The notes below the pieces were generated by a model. That model was not told the DNA's origin and ran no database searches. It saw nothing but the letters and a program-made list of their open reading frames with translations. A stretch of 64,000 bases of DNA, from the NCBI GenBank assembly GCA_021018995.1, contig CM037590.1:38008287-38072286 (forward strand), in the 5' to 3' direction. The position numbers and the translations under genes are program-made. Within the stretch, counting starts at the first letter, position 1. Each line of letters opens with the position of its first letter. Below are positions 34,099-46,262 of the stretch, one piece after another. The stretch comes from Chloranthus sessilifolius (taxonomy: Eukaryota; Streptophyta; Magnoliopsida; Chloranthales; Chloranthaceae).

Positions 34099-36216
34099 TC
34101 AGTTTTCTCGGTAGCCTTTTCCGGTGTTGTGTTGACGGTCAAGTAAGAAGTTGTGGCCCATCATTGTATTTGTCTTATTAACTTCATTGAGTTTGTCACC
34201 TTGACAACTTCCATCAGCCAGATTCTCTTCTTTCTCAACACTTTCTTTTGCACTAATAATTATTTTCTGACATTCTTGTATTACGCCCAAAGCAAATTTG
34301 TATGTACGTGTGGATGATGACCCTTCCTCTGCACACTTAACCGCTTCAAGACATAAACTGTTGAACCGCAGGAGCGAGGAGTCATGAGAGCTACTTCGCA
34401 ATAGAGTGCTGTTTTCATTGATTGCACCACTTCGCTTTGCATTCCTTGACCACCGTGTCAAAAAGTAATGGGGTGGTATCTGCAAAACTCCTTCCATTCT
34501 GAAAACTAATAGAAGATGTCTACAGGGAATCCCGGAAAATTCAAACATTTTGCAGCTACAACTTGCTTTCACTTCAAGAGCAATAAATGTGACCTTGTAT
34601 GACTTGTCATCCTGCCCATATCTCGTCACTTTGTAGGTAGCAATCCCTTTATCAGCAGCTTCATCACATTTTTTCGCAACGTAATGCCATGTCTCATTGA
34701 ACTCATCTTGGAACCTCAAAAATATTTTTCGCGTATAAAACTCAGCTGCGTGTAGTTCCATGATTGAAGTGCTTGTCACAAGAGGTTTGGTATACCTCGT
34801 ATTAAAATCCGCCTCCAATTCTTTCTCATAATGGCTTTCTAAAGCTTTTTCGTATTGTCCTACAAATGTTTGAAGAGTGGTCTTTGAAGTCACATACCCA
34901 TCAAAAAATAGATTCATGCTTTCTCTTTGTTGAGCTGTGCTCATATCTGCAAAAAATTTGTCCTTTAGGTACAACGGAACCCATTGTTGGCGAACATCAA
35001 ACAATGACTTGAGCCAATCATCATTATTAAGATTATACCTGTTGAGGAGTAAATGCCAATTTTTTTCGAACTCCTCACTTGTCTCTGTTTCGTAGATGCA
35101 TTTATGGAAATCACCATCAAAATTTTCATTCTGATTCATTACATGGAACAACTTATCTAGCTTCTTTTTTTGAATGTGCCGCATACAAAATCGGTGATTA
35201 GTATTTGGAAACACACGTTTAACTGCTGTTGTGATGGCCTTGTCATAGTCAGTTGATATAGAGATGGGATACCGTCCATGCATAACCACTAGCCATGTTT
35301 CGAATAACCAAATGAAAGAAGCTTCACTCTCATTTGATAGAAACGCACAACCAAACAACACAGATTGGCCGTGATGGTTCAACCCTGTGAATGAGGCAAA
35401 TGGCAATCGAAATTTATTTGTCTTGTATGTTGTGTCGAAGGTTACCACATCACCAAAGTATTCATAGGCCATTCGCGACCTTACATCTACCCAGAAAACA
35501 TTTGTTAGTCGTTCATCCTCATCAACTTGTATCGCATAAAAAAAAGTGGGATTCTCAAATTGCTTACGTTTGAAATATTCTAATACCCTTTGAGCATCAT
35601 TCCCAAATGTCCATTGGCGTTCTGTTCTTAGTAAAGTCCTACAATCTTCCAAGATGAACCCATCATTCATAGCTCCACCACATTCTTCTATGGACATTGA
35701 TGTCATACGGCGTGGTGGTGGAATTCCTACCTTATCGAAACTATTGATCAGTCTTCTTTGTGAGCTACTTATATGCCTATGTGATCGAATTAGGTGCACT
35801 TTGCTTGGGCTCTCTAACTCATGACAGTGTGTCCTTTCAAATTTACAAATAACCCATTTCCCACTTTCTTTCTTTTTAATCATCATCATTGCCTTGCAGC
35901 CTACCCTTAAGATCGCTCTTGGTCGTCTGTTGTTGTAATTCTTACCCACTCCATTAGGAAAACCAGATTTGACACATTCAAATGTCCTTGATATAACTGT
36001 TTTGTCTTTCCTTGAAGAGTATGAATGGCCAACACGTATGCCAAAGCCCATACGCCGAGCATATTCATTATAGAAATCTTTTCCATCATCAGCTGAATTG
36101 AATTCCATACCTACTTTTGGAATTCCAGTTGTATCATCTTCGGCAGGCACAGTTGGCAAAGATGTAGGGCGGGTGGCATTAGAACATGCAGCAATATTAC
36201 TTGCAGCAAATTCCAT
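34099..36216 (-). CDS. FAR1-RELATED SEQUENCE (FRS) transcription factor
   Basis: An intact 705-residue protein of the FHY3/FAR1 family, plant transcription regulators domesticated from MULE transposases and nuclear by family. Domains: FAR1 DNA-binding zinc domain, residues about 45-140 (FYNEYARRMGFGIRVG; C81, C107, H130/H132 as likely zinc ligands); MULE transposase-derived domain, about 250-350 (VVTFDTTY and ISTDYDKAITTAVKRVFP); SWIM zinc finger, about 541-575 (CSCKMFEFSGIPCRH, CxC-x9-CxH); Ser-rich and coiled C-terminus. I chose ATG at 36216 (MEFAASN). The longer frame to 36258 crosses TTTCATTTCAG, a strong splice acceptor ending at 36229, so the extra 14 codons are intronic. Which FRS member it is cannot be told by eye. 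Its single-exon coding region has no breaks, unlike the mobile MULE at 40455. Confidence 0.92.
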   Translation of the reverse strand: MEFAASNIAACSNATRPTSLPTVPAEDDTTGIPKVGMEFNSADDGKDFYNEYARRMGFGIRVGHSYSSRKDKTVISRTFECVKSGFPNGVGKNYNNRRPRAILRVGCKAMMMIKKKESGKWVICKFERTHCHELESPSKVHLIRSHRHISSSQRRLINSFDKVGIPPPRRMTSMSIEECGGAMNDGFILEDCRTLLRTERQWTFGNDAQRVLEYFKRKQFENPTFFYAIQVDEDERLTNVFWVDVRSRMAYEYFGDVVTFDTTYKTNKFRLPFASFTGLNHHGQSVLFGCAFLSNESEASFIWLFETWLVVMHGRYPISISTDYDKAITTAVKRVFPNTNHRFCMRHIQKKKLDKLFHVMNQNENFDGDFHKCIYETETSEEFEKNWHLLLNRYNLNNDDWLKSLFDVRQQWVPLYLKDKFFADMSTAQQRESMNLFFDGYVTSKTTLQTFVGQYEKALESHYEKELEADFNTRYTKPLVTSTSIMELHAAEFYTRKIFLRFQDEFNETWHYVAKKCDEAADKGIATYKVTRYGQDDKSYKVTFIALEVKASCSCKMFEFSGIPCRHLLLVFRMEGVLQIPPHYFLTRWSRNAKRSGAINENSTLLRSSSHDSSLLRFNSLCLEAVKCAEEGSSSTRTYKFALGVIQECQKIIISAKESVEKEENLADGSCQGDKLNEVNKTNTMMGHNFLLDRQHNTGKGYREN

Positions 36217-36228
36217 CGAAATTAAAGT

Positions 36229-37666
36229 CTGAAATGAAAAAACAAAAGATAAATACATAACAAATAAATGAATGAGTCAAAACCAATTCAAAAGAAGTTG
36301 GTAAGCCGAAAATAATAGATCCATATGACTCTAAAGCACATGGCAAACAAAAGATGACTGTAAACAAATAATTTTAATGGCTAGCACGCAGATACGACTC
36401 GGTGCCATACTTTCCTGACCAGCAAAGCTATCGGAGACCGCAAACAAAACTATGCTCCTATGACTAGCACACTAGATGGTGCATATATATATATATATGC
36501 ACATGCTATTGTGCAGTCCCAGGAGCTGCACCCGAGCCAATTGGGCGCCACATAGTACCCAATCCAAAAACAGGATGCCATGTGGACATGCACATGGTCG
36601 ATCAACGACCGTTTAAAAAAATAAAAAATAATTTTCCATCGTTGAGATTGCGCTCAATAGAAAAAATTTTGAATGGTGAAATTTTTGGGTGGAAAGCCCG
36701 TAATTTTGATCCATGAAATGAAGGGCATACATGTCCAATAAAAAAAACTTTGGCTGGTGAACCCTAGAACCCTAGAGGCTGTGTGCCAACTCATAATCAC
36801 ATGGCACATGATTTAGCACTCGAGTTTGGTGCCCAAGTGCTGCATTCTAAGTGCATTTTACCAAACAACACTTCAACTGTCCCACTGTTCTGCCACATGG
36901 TGATACAGTGGCACACATGTAGACCATGGTTGGAACTAAACTCAACCCAAAAAATTAATAAAGAAATAACAAATAAAAAAAAATAGAAAACTTATCAGGA
37001 GACCATTAAAGCACTTCAATGTAGACCGTAGATCTACATTAAAGGACTCAAATCGTATGGTTCATATCTTATAAAGGGGGGCAGGTCGTTTTGGTTGAAC
37101 ATTATTCATAAGATGTTTAGTCACATGAACGGCTTGGATTGGAGAAAGAAACGTTGCCATGGCTTAAAACATGGTACTGTGATGGTGTTATCTATTGAAC
37201 AACAGTGAGCTCCCATTAACACTTTATAAATAATAATTAAGTAAATAAAAAAATAAAAATCCTCTGCAATTTAAAGGTCTACTGAAACAAAGGCATCAAT
37301 ATTTCATAAATTCAGAAGAAATTTTGATGAGAATTTCAAATCACAAGCAAGATTTCAGCTCAGTGAAATGCACCATTACTAAAAAAAATCGATCAGAAAG
37401 AAAAAAAAAATCAGTATAAGATCACTGCACAGTGAAAAGTCAGCATAATATTCATTCTGATTTTCATGAATTCAATCAAAAACCCTAAATCTGCATAAAC
37501 CCTACAGCATATGAGCTAACAAATAAGAAGAAAAACTAGACATTTATCAAATCTCAGGTCCGCTAAAAGATCACCAAGAGTACATCTCGATCTGATACGC
37601 AATCAAATGTACTTAAAAAAGAAAAATGCAGATAAAAACAGCAACAGTAACTAATATATAACATAC
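36229..37666 (-). other. Probable 5'UTR intron of the FRS gene
   Basis: On minus, a GTATGT donor at 37666 and a pyrimidine-rich TTTTTTCATTTCAG acceptor at 36229 bound a 1.4-kb intron just before the start codon. Inferred from splice-site quality alone. It contains an (AT)n tract near 36485-36498 and A-rich DNA. Confidence 0.55.
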
Positions 37667-37765
37667 TTAGATAGAGAAAATCGATAGAGAGAGAAAGGGC
37701 ACCGTTTCAGAGAAATTTCGAGAGAGCAGAAGGAAGAAGACGAGTAGACGACCCTGAAACGACAG
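37667..37765 (-). promoter_or_regulatory. Probable 5'UTR exon of the FRS gene
   Basis: A GA/CT-rich segment (AGAGAGAGAAAGGG on plus) lies directly upstream of the GTATGT donor on minus, as is common in plant 5' leaders. The transcription start is not determined. Confidence 0.45.
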
Positions 37766-38847
37766 GATCTCTATCGTTTCTAGCTTTTACTTTTAGCTAC
37801 TGGGGGCATCACCGACACAATAGATAAGGATCAATGTGGCGTCACCGACGCCAACATTAATTAAATAATATTTATTATTTAGTGGCCTAACGGGCGTCTG
37901 CAGTAAGGAACCCGTGTGATGTACCGGAGCAATTGAAGGATAAAATGTAAACAAAAAAGAAAAATGGAGCCGCTACGAGAACCCCTATTTTTTCTACACG
38001 CACATCACTCACTGAATTTTTTAATTACACACTAGCTTTTGCTATATTCACACCAATTAATGAAAAAGTTAAGTTTTGCATGCCCACTATTACAAAAACA
38101 TAAGGCTTTTTTTATTAAAAGAAGCAGTAAAAAGCCATTTTTATATGAAAAAAATGTATAATCTCGTTTTTTCCATTTAAAATGCGTTTTGTATGGCTTT
38201 TTTTGTATAAAGGTGCGTTTTGTTCGGAAAAAAATTTAGTTAAATATAATTTTTATATATTTAAAATAATTTAATTTTTTTAATTTTATTATATATTTTT
38301 TATTTTTTTCAACATATTTTTCTCAAATTTTCAATTTATTTGCATTTTTTCTAAATTTTTCCCTTGTTTATTTATGTAATTCGCCTTTGTGATTATGCGT
38401 CTAGCTAATAAATATCCAAAATATCTGAAGAGTTATAGCAGGAGGAACCAAAGAGCTATCAGTAACAATTGGTTTGGTTACAGGGCTGCTCATGATGTTC
38501 ATGTCGATCTATTATGTGCATGTACATCTACCTTTAGGTAGACCTCATAAAATAATTGATTCGATTTTTTCAAATACAACCTAAAAGTAAAATATAGGAA
38601 ATTACCATCAATGAACAACTTTTAAAAAAGAATAATAGATATGATAGCGTAACCAATATGATTATGATTACAATTTTTATAAGAAGAAACTAGAATAAAG
38701 AAATAAAATAATATAATGTGATAAATGCACTGTAAATGATTTAATCAAACATTTGAAGGATCTCCCCTTTTTCTGTGTGAGGTGACGCGCACGTAAGAGT
38801 GGAACCTAGATAGAGCACGAAACAGTTGCCCGGATGTTGATATTACT
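37766..38847. other. Non-coding AT-rich stretch
   Basis: Expected to hold the FRS promoter on its right side. It contains poly-T and poly-A tracts and (TTTATTT)-like sequence around 38100-38350. No gene seen. Confidence 0.45.
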
Positions 38848-38855
38848 GTTGCTGC

Positions 38856-39037
38856 CAATGTATCAAAAGCGGTATTAGTTTGCTCGAGGCTAATATGAAT
38901 CGGCCGATACATATTGGCTAAATAAAAATAAAAATGAAAATATAAAATTTAAAGTTTCGGTCAATACGGGTCCGTATCGGCTGATACGTTTCGGCAATAC
39001 CGATATATATCCCTCTCGGTCGATTTTTAATATTATG
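38856..39037. mobile_element. Small hAT-like MITE with CCGATAC palindromes (old copy)
   Basis: 182 bp. The left end CAATGTATCAAAA and the inverted right end CATAATATTAAAA are similar. The flanking 8-mers GTTGCTGC (38848) and GTTACCGC (39038) match at 6 of 8. The interior repeats CGGCCGATAC, CCGTATCGG, CGATACG and CCGATA. It resembles the better preserved copies at 39576 and 50325. Confidence 0.5.
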
Positions 39038-39575
39038 GTTACCGCTCTTACTAGTGACCATTGCTGCCCATAGATTGAAATTGTGAAAGCTGTGTTTGGC
39101 GAACATTATCGGAATTCGTTGAAGGATATATCATGGAGAGCAATCTTGTTACGCGTTAATAATCAAATAAGCTTGTTGCAACATCAGAGCCCACGACAAA
39201 GGCATCAAAGTAGACCCTTCCCTCTCCAACTAGTAACTACCGGATGACATAGCCATCAACATCTATCATTGATCTAATGCTAAAAGTGATCGCTGTCATA
39301 GTTGTAGGGTCAGACCTGGTTCTTAAGTCAATTTTGGGAACACTTGTTATGTGAAATAAAAACCTGGCCGTCTAATGATAAGGTTATGTTCTCAAAATTT
39401 ATTGTTTGGAAGATTGGGCGAATTGTTTTATATAAAAGCAGACCAAACCTTAGTGGCTGCGCAATATTTTCTAGTCCCAAAAACAAATAGGGAAGGCAAA
39501 CTATAACCAAGGTGAGTTTGATTGCGCAAAGCTTCAATAAGCATTTTAAGGCTATCATGCACAATGACTTGCATG

Positions 39576-39766
39576 CAAGGATCAAAATTTCAGTTTTGGG
39601 CTTGGCTGAAACCGAAAATTTAAACTGAAATTTCGGCTGAAAACCGAAAATTTGGCCAAAATTTAAGCTCTATACAAAAATGACCGAAATTTCGGTCAAT
39701 AATTTCCGTTTCGGTGGGGACTGAAACTGATAATTTCGGTCATTTCGGCCTAAATTTTGAGCCTTG
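39576..39766. mobile_element. Small hAT-like MITE with CCGAAATTTCGG palindromes
   Basis: 191 bp. The ends CAAGGATCAAAATTT and (inverted) CAAGGCTCAAAATTT differ at one of 15 positions. CTTGCATG is a perfect 8-bp target duplication (39568-39575 and 39767-39774), as for hAT elements. The interior is a cluster of CCGAAATTTCGG and half-sites (CCGAAAATTT, AATTTCGG, TTTCGGTC). Confidence 0.85.
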
Positions 39767-40454
39767 CTTGCATGTGTATTATGGGTAACCATTCTTGCAT
39801 CCAATGGGTTGGGCTCGTTAGCCCAAAAAACGTACAATGAGTACATTTTCATTATACCGTGTGATGGATCGTGAACACCATGTCTTTGTGGGTCATTACT
39901 TGCAATCAAATACATCCTAATTATTAATTATTTGTATATAGAGGCCGATGCATAACAATACATACAAGAATATATGGGTTGATGCATTTAATGTATTGAC
40001 TCGAATTGGTCGTAACAAACAATATGTATCATCTGAAAATTTGAACCTAAGTGTACATATCTGAAATTTTGAACCATAATTGAAAGTCATTACTTGCACA
40101 TATAAAGTTGGTCCTTGTACACAGGTTAAAAGAAAGACTTTGTATCTTGGGGAATTGTGTTATGTGGAAACATTGTTTAAGCTGCTTGATTTGAAGGTCA
40201 TGATCTAGCGACCATTGGCGCAATGATCGCCAATCTTTTGCGCCAAAAATCCTTAAATTATGGCATTCAAATCCCACCTAGATTGCGTTTTCACATGGCA
40301 TAGGCTCCAAAATTTAAAGTCTTTCTTTGACATGGTGTACTTGCACTAACTTTATGTCTTCAAGTAAGGGCACCCTTCCGTTTTTTTTTTTTTTTTTTTT
40401 GTTGATAGTCTCGGTATCCGGGCCTCTTAGAGCACCCTTCTTAATTTATTTTAA

Positions 40455-40554
40455 GGGAAATTTACACTTTCGGCCCTATATGTTTGCGTATTTGCATAAA
40501 CGGCCCTATAGTTTTAATCCTTGCATAAATGGCCAGCTCCAAGCCTAGCCGCCT
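40455..40554 (+). repeat. Left terminal inverted repeat of the MULE
   Basis: 100 bp, starting GGGAAATTTACACTTTCGG and ending AAGCCTAGCCGCCT. It matches the right end (48333-48432) in reverse complement with about a dozen substitutions. Confidence 0.92.
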
Positions 40555-40786
40555 GCACATCAGATATATCCCTATATATATATATGCTTCTCTATGCAAG
40601 CATTGAATCTAGAATTTCTGTATCATTTTTTAACGATTTCTATCTCTCTTGGAAAGCGATTTCGAGATTCCACTAAAGGTCGTATAACATAGAGAATACA
40701 ACAGGTTAGGTAAGATATCGAATACAATATCTTTTTAAGTTATTGTTTTTCCAATTTTTCAAAACATTGTAGGTAGTCCAAGATAT

Positions 40787-41060
40787 ATAAGTTATCAGTC
40801 GATATCTTAAGTTATCGACCGATAACTTAAGATATCGGTGGATATCTTAAGATATCGAGCGATATCTTAAGATATCGGCCGATAACTTAAGATATCGGTC
40901 GATATCTTAAGATATCGGTCGATAACTTAAGTTATCGCTCGATATTTTAAAAGAGGATTTTTTTTTAAAAATTTTTGGATTATGGTTTACGTTAAAAGTC
41001 CATCGGCTATATATCTTAGGATATCGGCCCGATATCTTAGGATATCGAGCGATATCCTAT
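40787..41060. repeat. 20-bp palindromic array A of the MULE
   Basis: About eight head-to-tail 20-bp units, TTAAGWTATCGRYCGATAWC, run at an exact 20-bp period over 40797-40950. Two or three more units of the form TTAGGATATCG follow at 41010-41056. The unit has two dyad centres, TTAA and CGRYCG. The array lies between the left TIR and the transposase frame. Confidence 0.95.
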
Positions 41061-41196
41061 GATTGACAAAAACGCTAAAGTTTTCATTCCTTTAATTTTT
41101 TAATAATATTTTTAAATAATTGTAGCGCTAAGTCAAGTATAACTCTTTATAAACAACTAATTTTAATTTTAATTTTGTAAATATTGTAGGTTGAAA

Positions 41197-43815
41197 TGGA
41201 TGTTCCCCTTCTTTGCCATTTTGATTTAAATGCTGAGAGATAATACTTACAATGGAGGACATCGGAGGATTGTCACTGTCACGGAGAATATATCATTTGA
41301 TGAGTTTATAGAGAAAATGTACAAAGTCGACTTGACACTAAAAGAACATTCTATTACACTTATCGCTTCATTACGCATAGGGAATGAGCTTGTATTTGCC
41401 AATTGTCCGACTCGATGATCTTACAAACTTATTTAGAGCATATCGTATCGGTGATGGTGTTATAAATATTTATATCGAAAATCATTAGTCACCATCGTAA
41501 TGTAAATTTTGCCTTTAGAAACATTTCAACTGCTCAAGGAAACAAACGAAGATGATCATAGTGTGGAACAAAATATTTGATTGAAAATCAAGGAATACGT
41601 ATGAAGAGGAGAACATTGTTGCAATAATAGCCGACGATGATAGAAATATGAATATAGATTTCGCCCTAGAAACTTCCTGAGCAACGCTATTCGACATTCC
41701 AGTGAAGGCGATGAAGATCAAGGATATTGTCATCAAATGAATCCGATGCATGATACATCTCAGTTCAACTTCGATTCGGTAAATCAGTGGGAAACGTTTT
41801 TAGTCGGCCTTAGTCCATATCAATGGCCTTCCGAACAAATAGCTTCGGAGCCAACGAAAATCGAGCCTTCAATGTAATGACCTCTCATACATCAAACATT
41901 CCCGCGGCTAACATCAATCCAAACAATCGCACATCGACGCTCAATCCCAATCACGTAATAACCATCCGATGATGGCGGTGATAGTGATCCTGAAAATAAT
42001 GAAGTTTCGCCGTCTCCCACTTCGCGTGTTTATACTAATAGGGGAATTGATCAACCTCTGGTGGACGAAGACTATCAGCTTAATGACTCGGAAGGAGAGT
42101 ATATGGATTCAGACGATGAGGAACTGTATGAAGGGGGAACGATTACCATTGGTCAGGCGTTTAGAAATAAGAAATCATTTCAAAAAGTTCTTAAAGAATT
42201 TGCAATGACAAATAATTTTCAGATTAAACCAATAAAAACCAGTCCTCTTCTAGTTACTACGAGGTGTGTTGAAGTAGGATATGCTTGGCGAATACATGCA
42301 TCGAAATTAGTAGGCGTAGACACGCTTGTCAGAAAACTTTTCACCCGGAACACACGTGCGGAATGCCAGCTTTTGGAAGCGGACATCGCCAATGTACGAC
42401 ATCGTGGATAGCTTCATTCGTTAGAGATAAGCTATTAAAGGGTTTTGACGAGACTCCTGCTTCAATAATTTTTTATATTGAAAAAAAATACGGTATAACA
42501 GTAGGTTACTGGAAAGCATGGAGAGGAAAAGAAATGGCGTTGAATGACATCCGAGGTAGCTGGAATGAGCAATTTAAGATGTTACCGTCATATGTTGCCG
42601 AATTACGGGTCGATCCGCATATATACGCAGAATTGTGTCTCGAGCCTGATAATGCATTTCAGAGATTCTTCGTAGCATTCGGACCTTGCATTCGAAGCTT
42701 TCGTAATACTTTACGAAGAATAATTGCGGTAGATAGAACGCATTTGCATGGACGATACAAGGGAGTGTTGTTAATAGCTACGGGGATAGACGGGAATAGA
42801 CATTTATTTCCTATAGTGTTCGGCGTTGTACCGAAAGAAAATGAAGACCATTGGACATGGTTTCTTGATCTATTAGGGAGACGTGTAATCGGTGAATTTG
42901 AATAACAGTTTGTTTTGATATCGAATGACGAGAAAGGTTTGATGGAAGCGAGGAAAAGTTTTCCTAATGCCTTTCCAAATACTCTAAATCTGTTTGATAA
43001 ATATAAGGATACAATCTCTAGACCGTTTTTTTGGGTTGCTGCCCGTGCATTTTCAGAAGCAAAATTTAAAAGAATTATGCGAAAAATAGAAGACGACGCC
43101 CCGCCGAAATGTACAAAATGGATTAAAGAAATTGGTGATCATTTCTGGGCACGCGCTTATTTCCAAGAGAGACGTTATGATATGTTGACAACTAATATAG
43201 CTGAAAGCATAAATAGTGTGTTGAAAATAGCAAGGGAGGAACCGATTGTGAGCATGTTAGAAACTATTCGCACAAAAGTAGTCGAATTTTATCTTCGTCG
43301 TCAGGAGAAAAGAAATAAAATAACACATGTGTTAACACCGATGGCAGAAAAACACATAAAAAGAAATTCAGGATGGGCCCGTCGAAAAAACGTCATACCA
43401 TATGGTCGTGATATATTTCAAGTTAAATGTGGTGATTACACTCACAGTGTCGATCTAGAATCGCGAACATGTACATGTAGACGTTGGGCTATTCTTGGAT
43501 TACCATGTTCACATGTGATCGCCACATTATCGCGCCGAAACAGAGAAAGAGAGATCCCCCAATTTTGTGAACACTGGTTTACCAGTGACTTATTTAGGGA
43601 AACTTATAAAGAACACTTTGTCCCGACCGTTGACAAGCGCCAATGGACTTCGCAAATAAAAGACATTCAAGTTTTGCCTCCCCACAAAATACGTCAAGCC
43701 GGCCGTCCGAAGAAAAGGAGAACAAGATCTAAAGGCGAAGTTCGACAACTACAATGTAAAAATTGTAACAAGTACGGTCATAATCGTTGCTCGTGTAAAT
43801 TTGTTAATATTTGAA
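41197..43815 (+). pseudogene. MuDR-type MULE transposase, disrupted
   Basis: Parts seen in order: an N-terminal segment in broken frames from about 41197 (VTVTENISFDEFIEKMYKV); an acidic stretch and the MuDR-type zinc DNA-binding region (42061-42411, then HPEHTCGMPAFGSGHRQC in the next frame); a DDE transposase core (IIAVDRTHLHGRYKG, about 42720, and VVPKENEDHWTWFLDLL); a SWIM finger (CTCRRWAILGLPCSH, about 43470); a basic tail and C-terminal CCHC knuckle (CKNCNKYGHNRC). Damage: a frame shift near 42325-42345 and an in-frame TAA at 42903. The second catalytic Asp, normally in an ISDR-x-KGL context, reads ISNDEKGL here, so Asp may be replaced by Asn. Expression would be under the left TIR side. 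Confidence 0.9.
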
Positions 43816-44170
43816 ATTAACTTATATTACTTCAAAGTTTGAGATTGAAAACAGATTGAGATTAGATTAGACCTAGTGGCAATCGAGCTTCCAAATGATC
43901 TCATTATAGAAGAGTATTTTTTTTTTCTCTTTTTCTTTCCTTCAACATATACAGATTAGACCTCAATAAAAGAGCGATCAACATCCGCCAATTAATTAAT
44001 ATATTTTTTTGGACTAATAATTAAGTTTTAGAATTGTGATTGAAATATATTGCTGTGCTTCTTAATAAATCATTTATTTAAACAGGATTTGAAGTTGTCA
44101 AATTCGCCCCTAATCTACTAATGATTGGCATAGAGCCAAACCAAAGATATCTAGCTTCATAATTACAAAA
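43816..44170. other. Gap between transposase and array B
   Basis: AT-rich 3' flank of the transposase, with no further coding sequence. Confidence 0.5.
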
Positions 44171-44498
44171 GGTAGATGACTTAAAATCATCGGCCGATAT
44201 CTTAAATCATCGTTCGATATTTTAAGATATCGTCCGATATTTTAAGTCATCGGCCGATATTTTAAGTAATCGGACGATATTTTAAGTCATCGGACGATGA
44301 TTTAAGATATCGGCCGATGATTTAAGATATCGGCCGATGACTTAAAATATCGACCGATGACTTAAAATATCGGCCGATGACTTAATATATCGGACGATAT
44401 CTTAAATCATCGGCCGATAATTTAAGCTATCGTTCGATTACTTAAGATATCGACCGATGACTTAAAATATCGGACGATGATAAATCATCGGCCGATTG
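44171..44498. repeat. 20-bp palindromic array B of the MULE
   Basis: About 16 units at a 20-bp period (occasional 19-21), consensus TTTAAGWYATCGGCCGATGA. It differs from array A by YATCG/CGATR arms and a mostly CGGCCG centre. It lies between the converging ends of the transposase and ULP genes. Confidence 0.95.
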
Positions 44499-46262
44499 AA
44501 ATTTTTTCAAGAGAGGAAGGCTCCGTTGATAAATCAGGCAAGGTGAAATCTAAACTTTAGATAAGTAATTGTTAGACAAATAAGATAAATTGATAACAAC
44601 GAAAATGAAAATTATACAAGTTAATAAAAATTAATAAAATTAATTATTTACAATTTCATCAAAAAATATCTTTACAAAAGTCTAAAAAATTTTACAGATA
44701 TATTTAACTCTTCTTCCCAAACGTGCACATTAGATGTCCGATTTCGGCTCTAAATTGTTGCATATATTTATCGTCGAAATCAATAGGCCGTTGTTGGGAG
44801 AAGTATTCTATATATTTCAAAACGTATACACCGCAATCCCAACCGTTTTCTTGGATCGGGAGAACGACATTGTTGAACGCCGATACCTTCCACTGTTGAT
44901 CGAAAGCTGACTTCAAACCGATAGCGTAAAGAAGGCGCGGAAGGTGATTCAATAGACATTCTTTATGCGCTTCAAACCTTTTTGAGCACTCTCGGTCTGC
45001 TGGATCTATTAACTTAATTTCTCGATCAATTAATAAAATTATAGCCAACGCCCAGTGGCTATGTTTTTGGCTATGCATCGGAAGATAAATCTACACATAA
45101 ACGGAACCGAAATTTTAAATAATAAATTTTATTTAAAAGCCGTTAACGTTAAATAAAGCGAAGTTTAGTATTCAAAAACTTACCGTTCCACAGTCGATCG
45201 CGTGAATTCCGCGGATATTATTTGTCAATAGTGGTTCCATCGGCTTTGAATTGTTACGAACATTCCATTCGTCACAATAGGCCTGTCACCTATCGAGGTC
45301 GCTGAACGCAGCTATACCTTCATTATCAATATATTTTTCAAATTTTTTCTCGTCTGCCATAAACAAGGTCTGAAACAGGATAATGTAGTAAGTAAATAAA
45401 TTAGAAGAAGTTAATCAAGAGTAGTGATTGAAAAGACAAATAAAAGAAACAAACGAGCTTTCAATAAATATTTGAAACCTTACCAGGGCATACGCAGAAG
45501 CGAACCAGCTTTTTTCGGCATTGGCCGTAAATATTGAATCGTTTATAACTTCAAAGACTCTCGAGTACGCGTCGATGACTTCATTGTCGAGCCACGAGCG
45601 TCCTTTGAGAACCTTCAAAAGAGCAACTGTGATCTCAACACCCCTGATAGTATTGACGATCACATTGTCTTCGTTCTCCGGCTGATTCCAAAAACTAAGC
45701 ATATACTTTTGCTCCATTGATTTTGCCCCATCCTCCTCCTCCTCTATAACCAATCTTGGTTTTTTTATTAACGCTTTAGTGGTCGGAGACTTTCTCTTCT
45801 TACGAGCACGCAAGTCATAACCTTCGGCTTCATTTTTTGCAGATGATAGTTTCACTATAATTGTTTTTACTGATACCGGCTGTGACTCACGAGAAGGCTG
45901 CGTAAGAGGAGCACCATCATCACCCACATCAACCAAGGGTTGTTTAGTAAAGAGGAGCGATGAGGTTTTGGGCGCAGTTTAGTGGCAGTAGATTTATGGG
46001 TAAGTTGAGGAGCGGCGGGTTTTGGGGCAGTTGATTGTTGTCTAGGTTGAGGAGCAGTGGGTTTTGGGGCACTTGATTGATGGCTTGGCTGAGGAGCAGT
46101 TGGTTTTGGGGCACTGGACTGATGGCTTTGTTGAGGAGCAATGGGTTTTGGGGCAGTAGACTGATGGCTTTGTTGATGAGTGGTGGGTTGAGGGACAGTT
46201 GATTGAAGGTAAGTGGGTGAAGGAACGAAGGTGTCAAAGAGAACAGAGGTTAAAATATTATC

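Noticed and set aside
38100..38350. Possible MITE in the AT-rich region
   Set aside because: Complementary A-rich and T-rich tracts, but no defined ends or target duplication.
45944..46237. Second-frame Pro/Leu/Asn repeat ORF in the ULP-like gene
   Set aside because: Out-of-frame reading of the same minisatellite. The HQSSAPKPTAPQPS frame joins in phase to the upstream exon.
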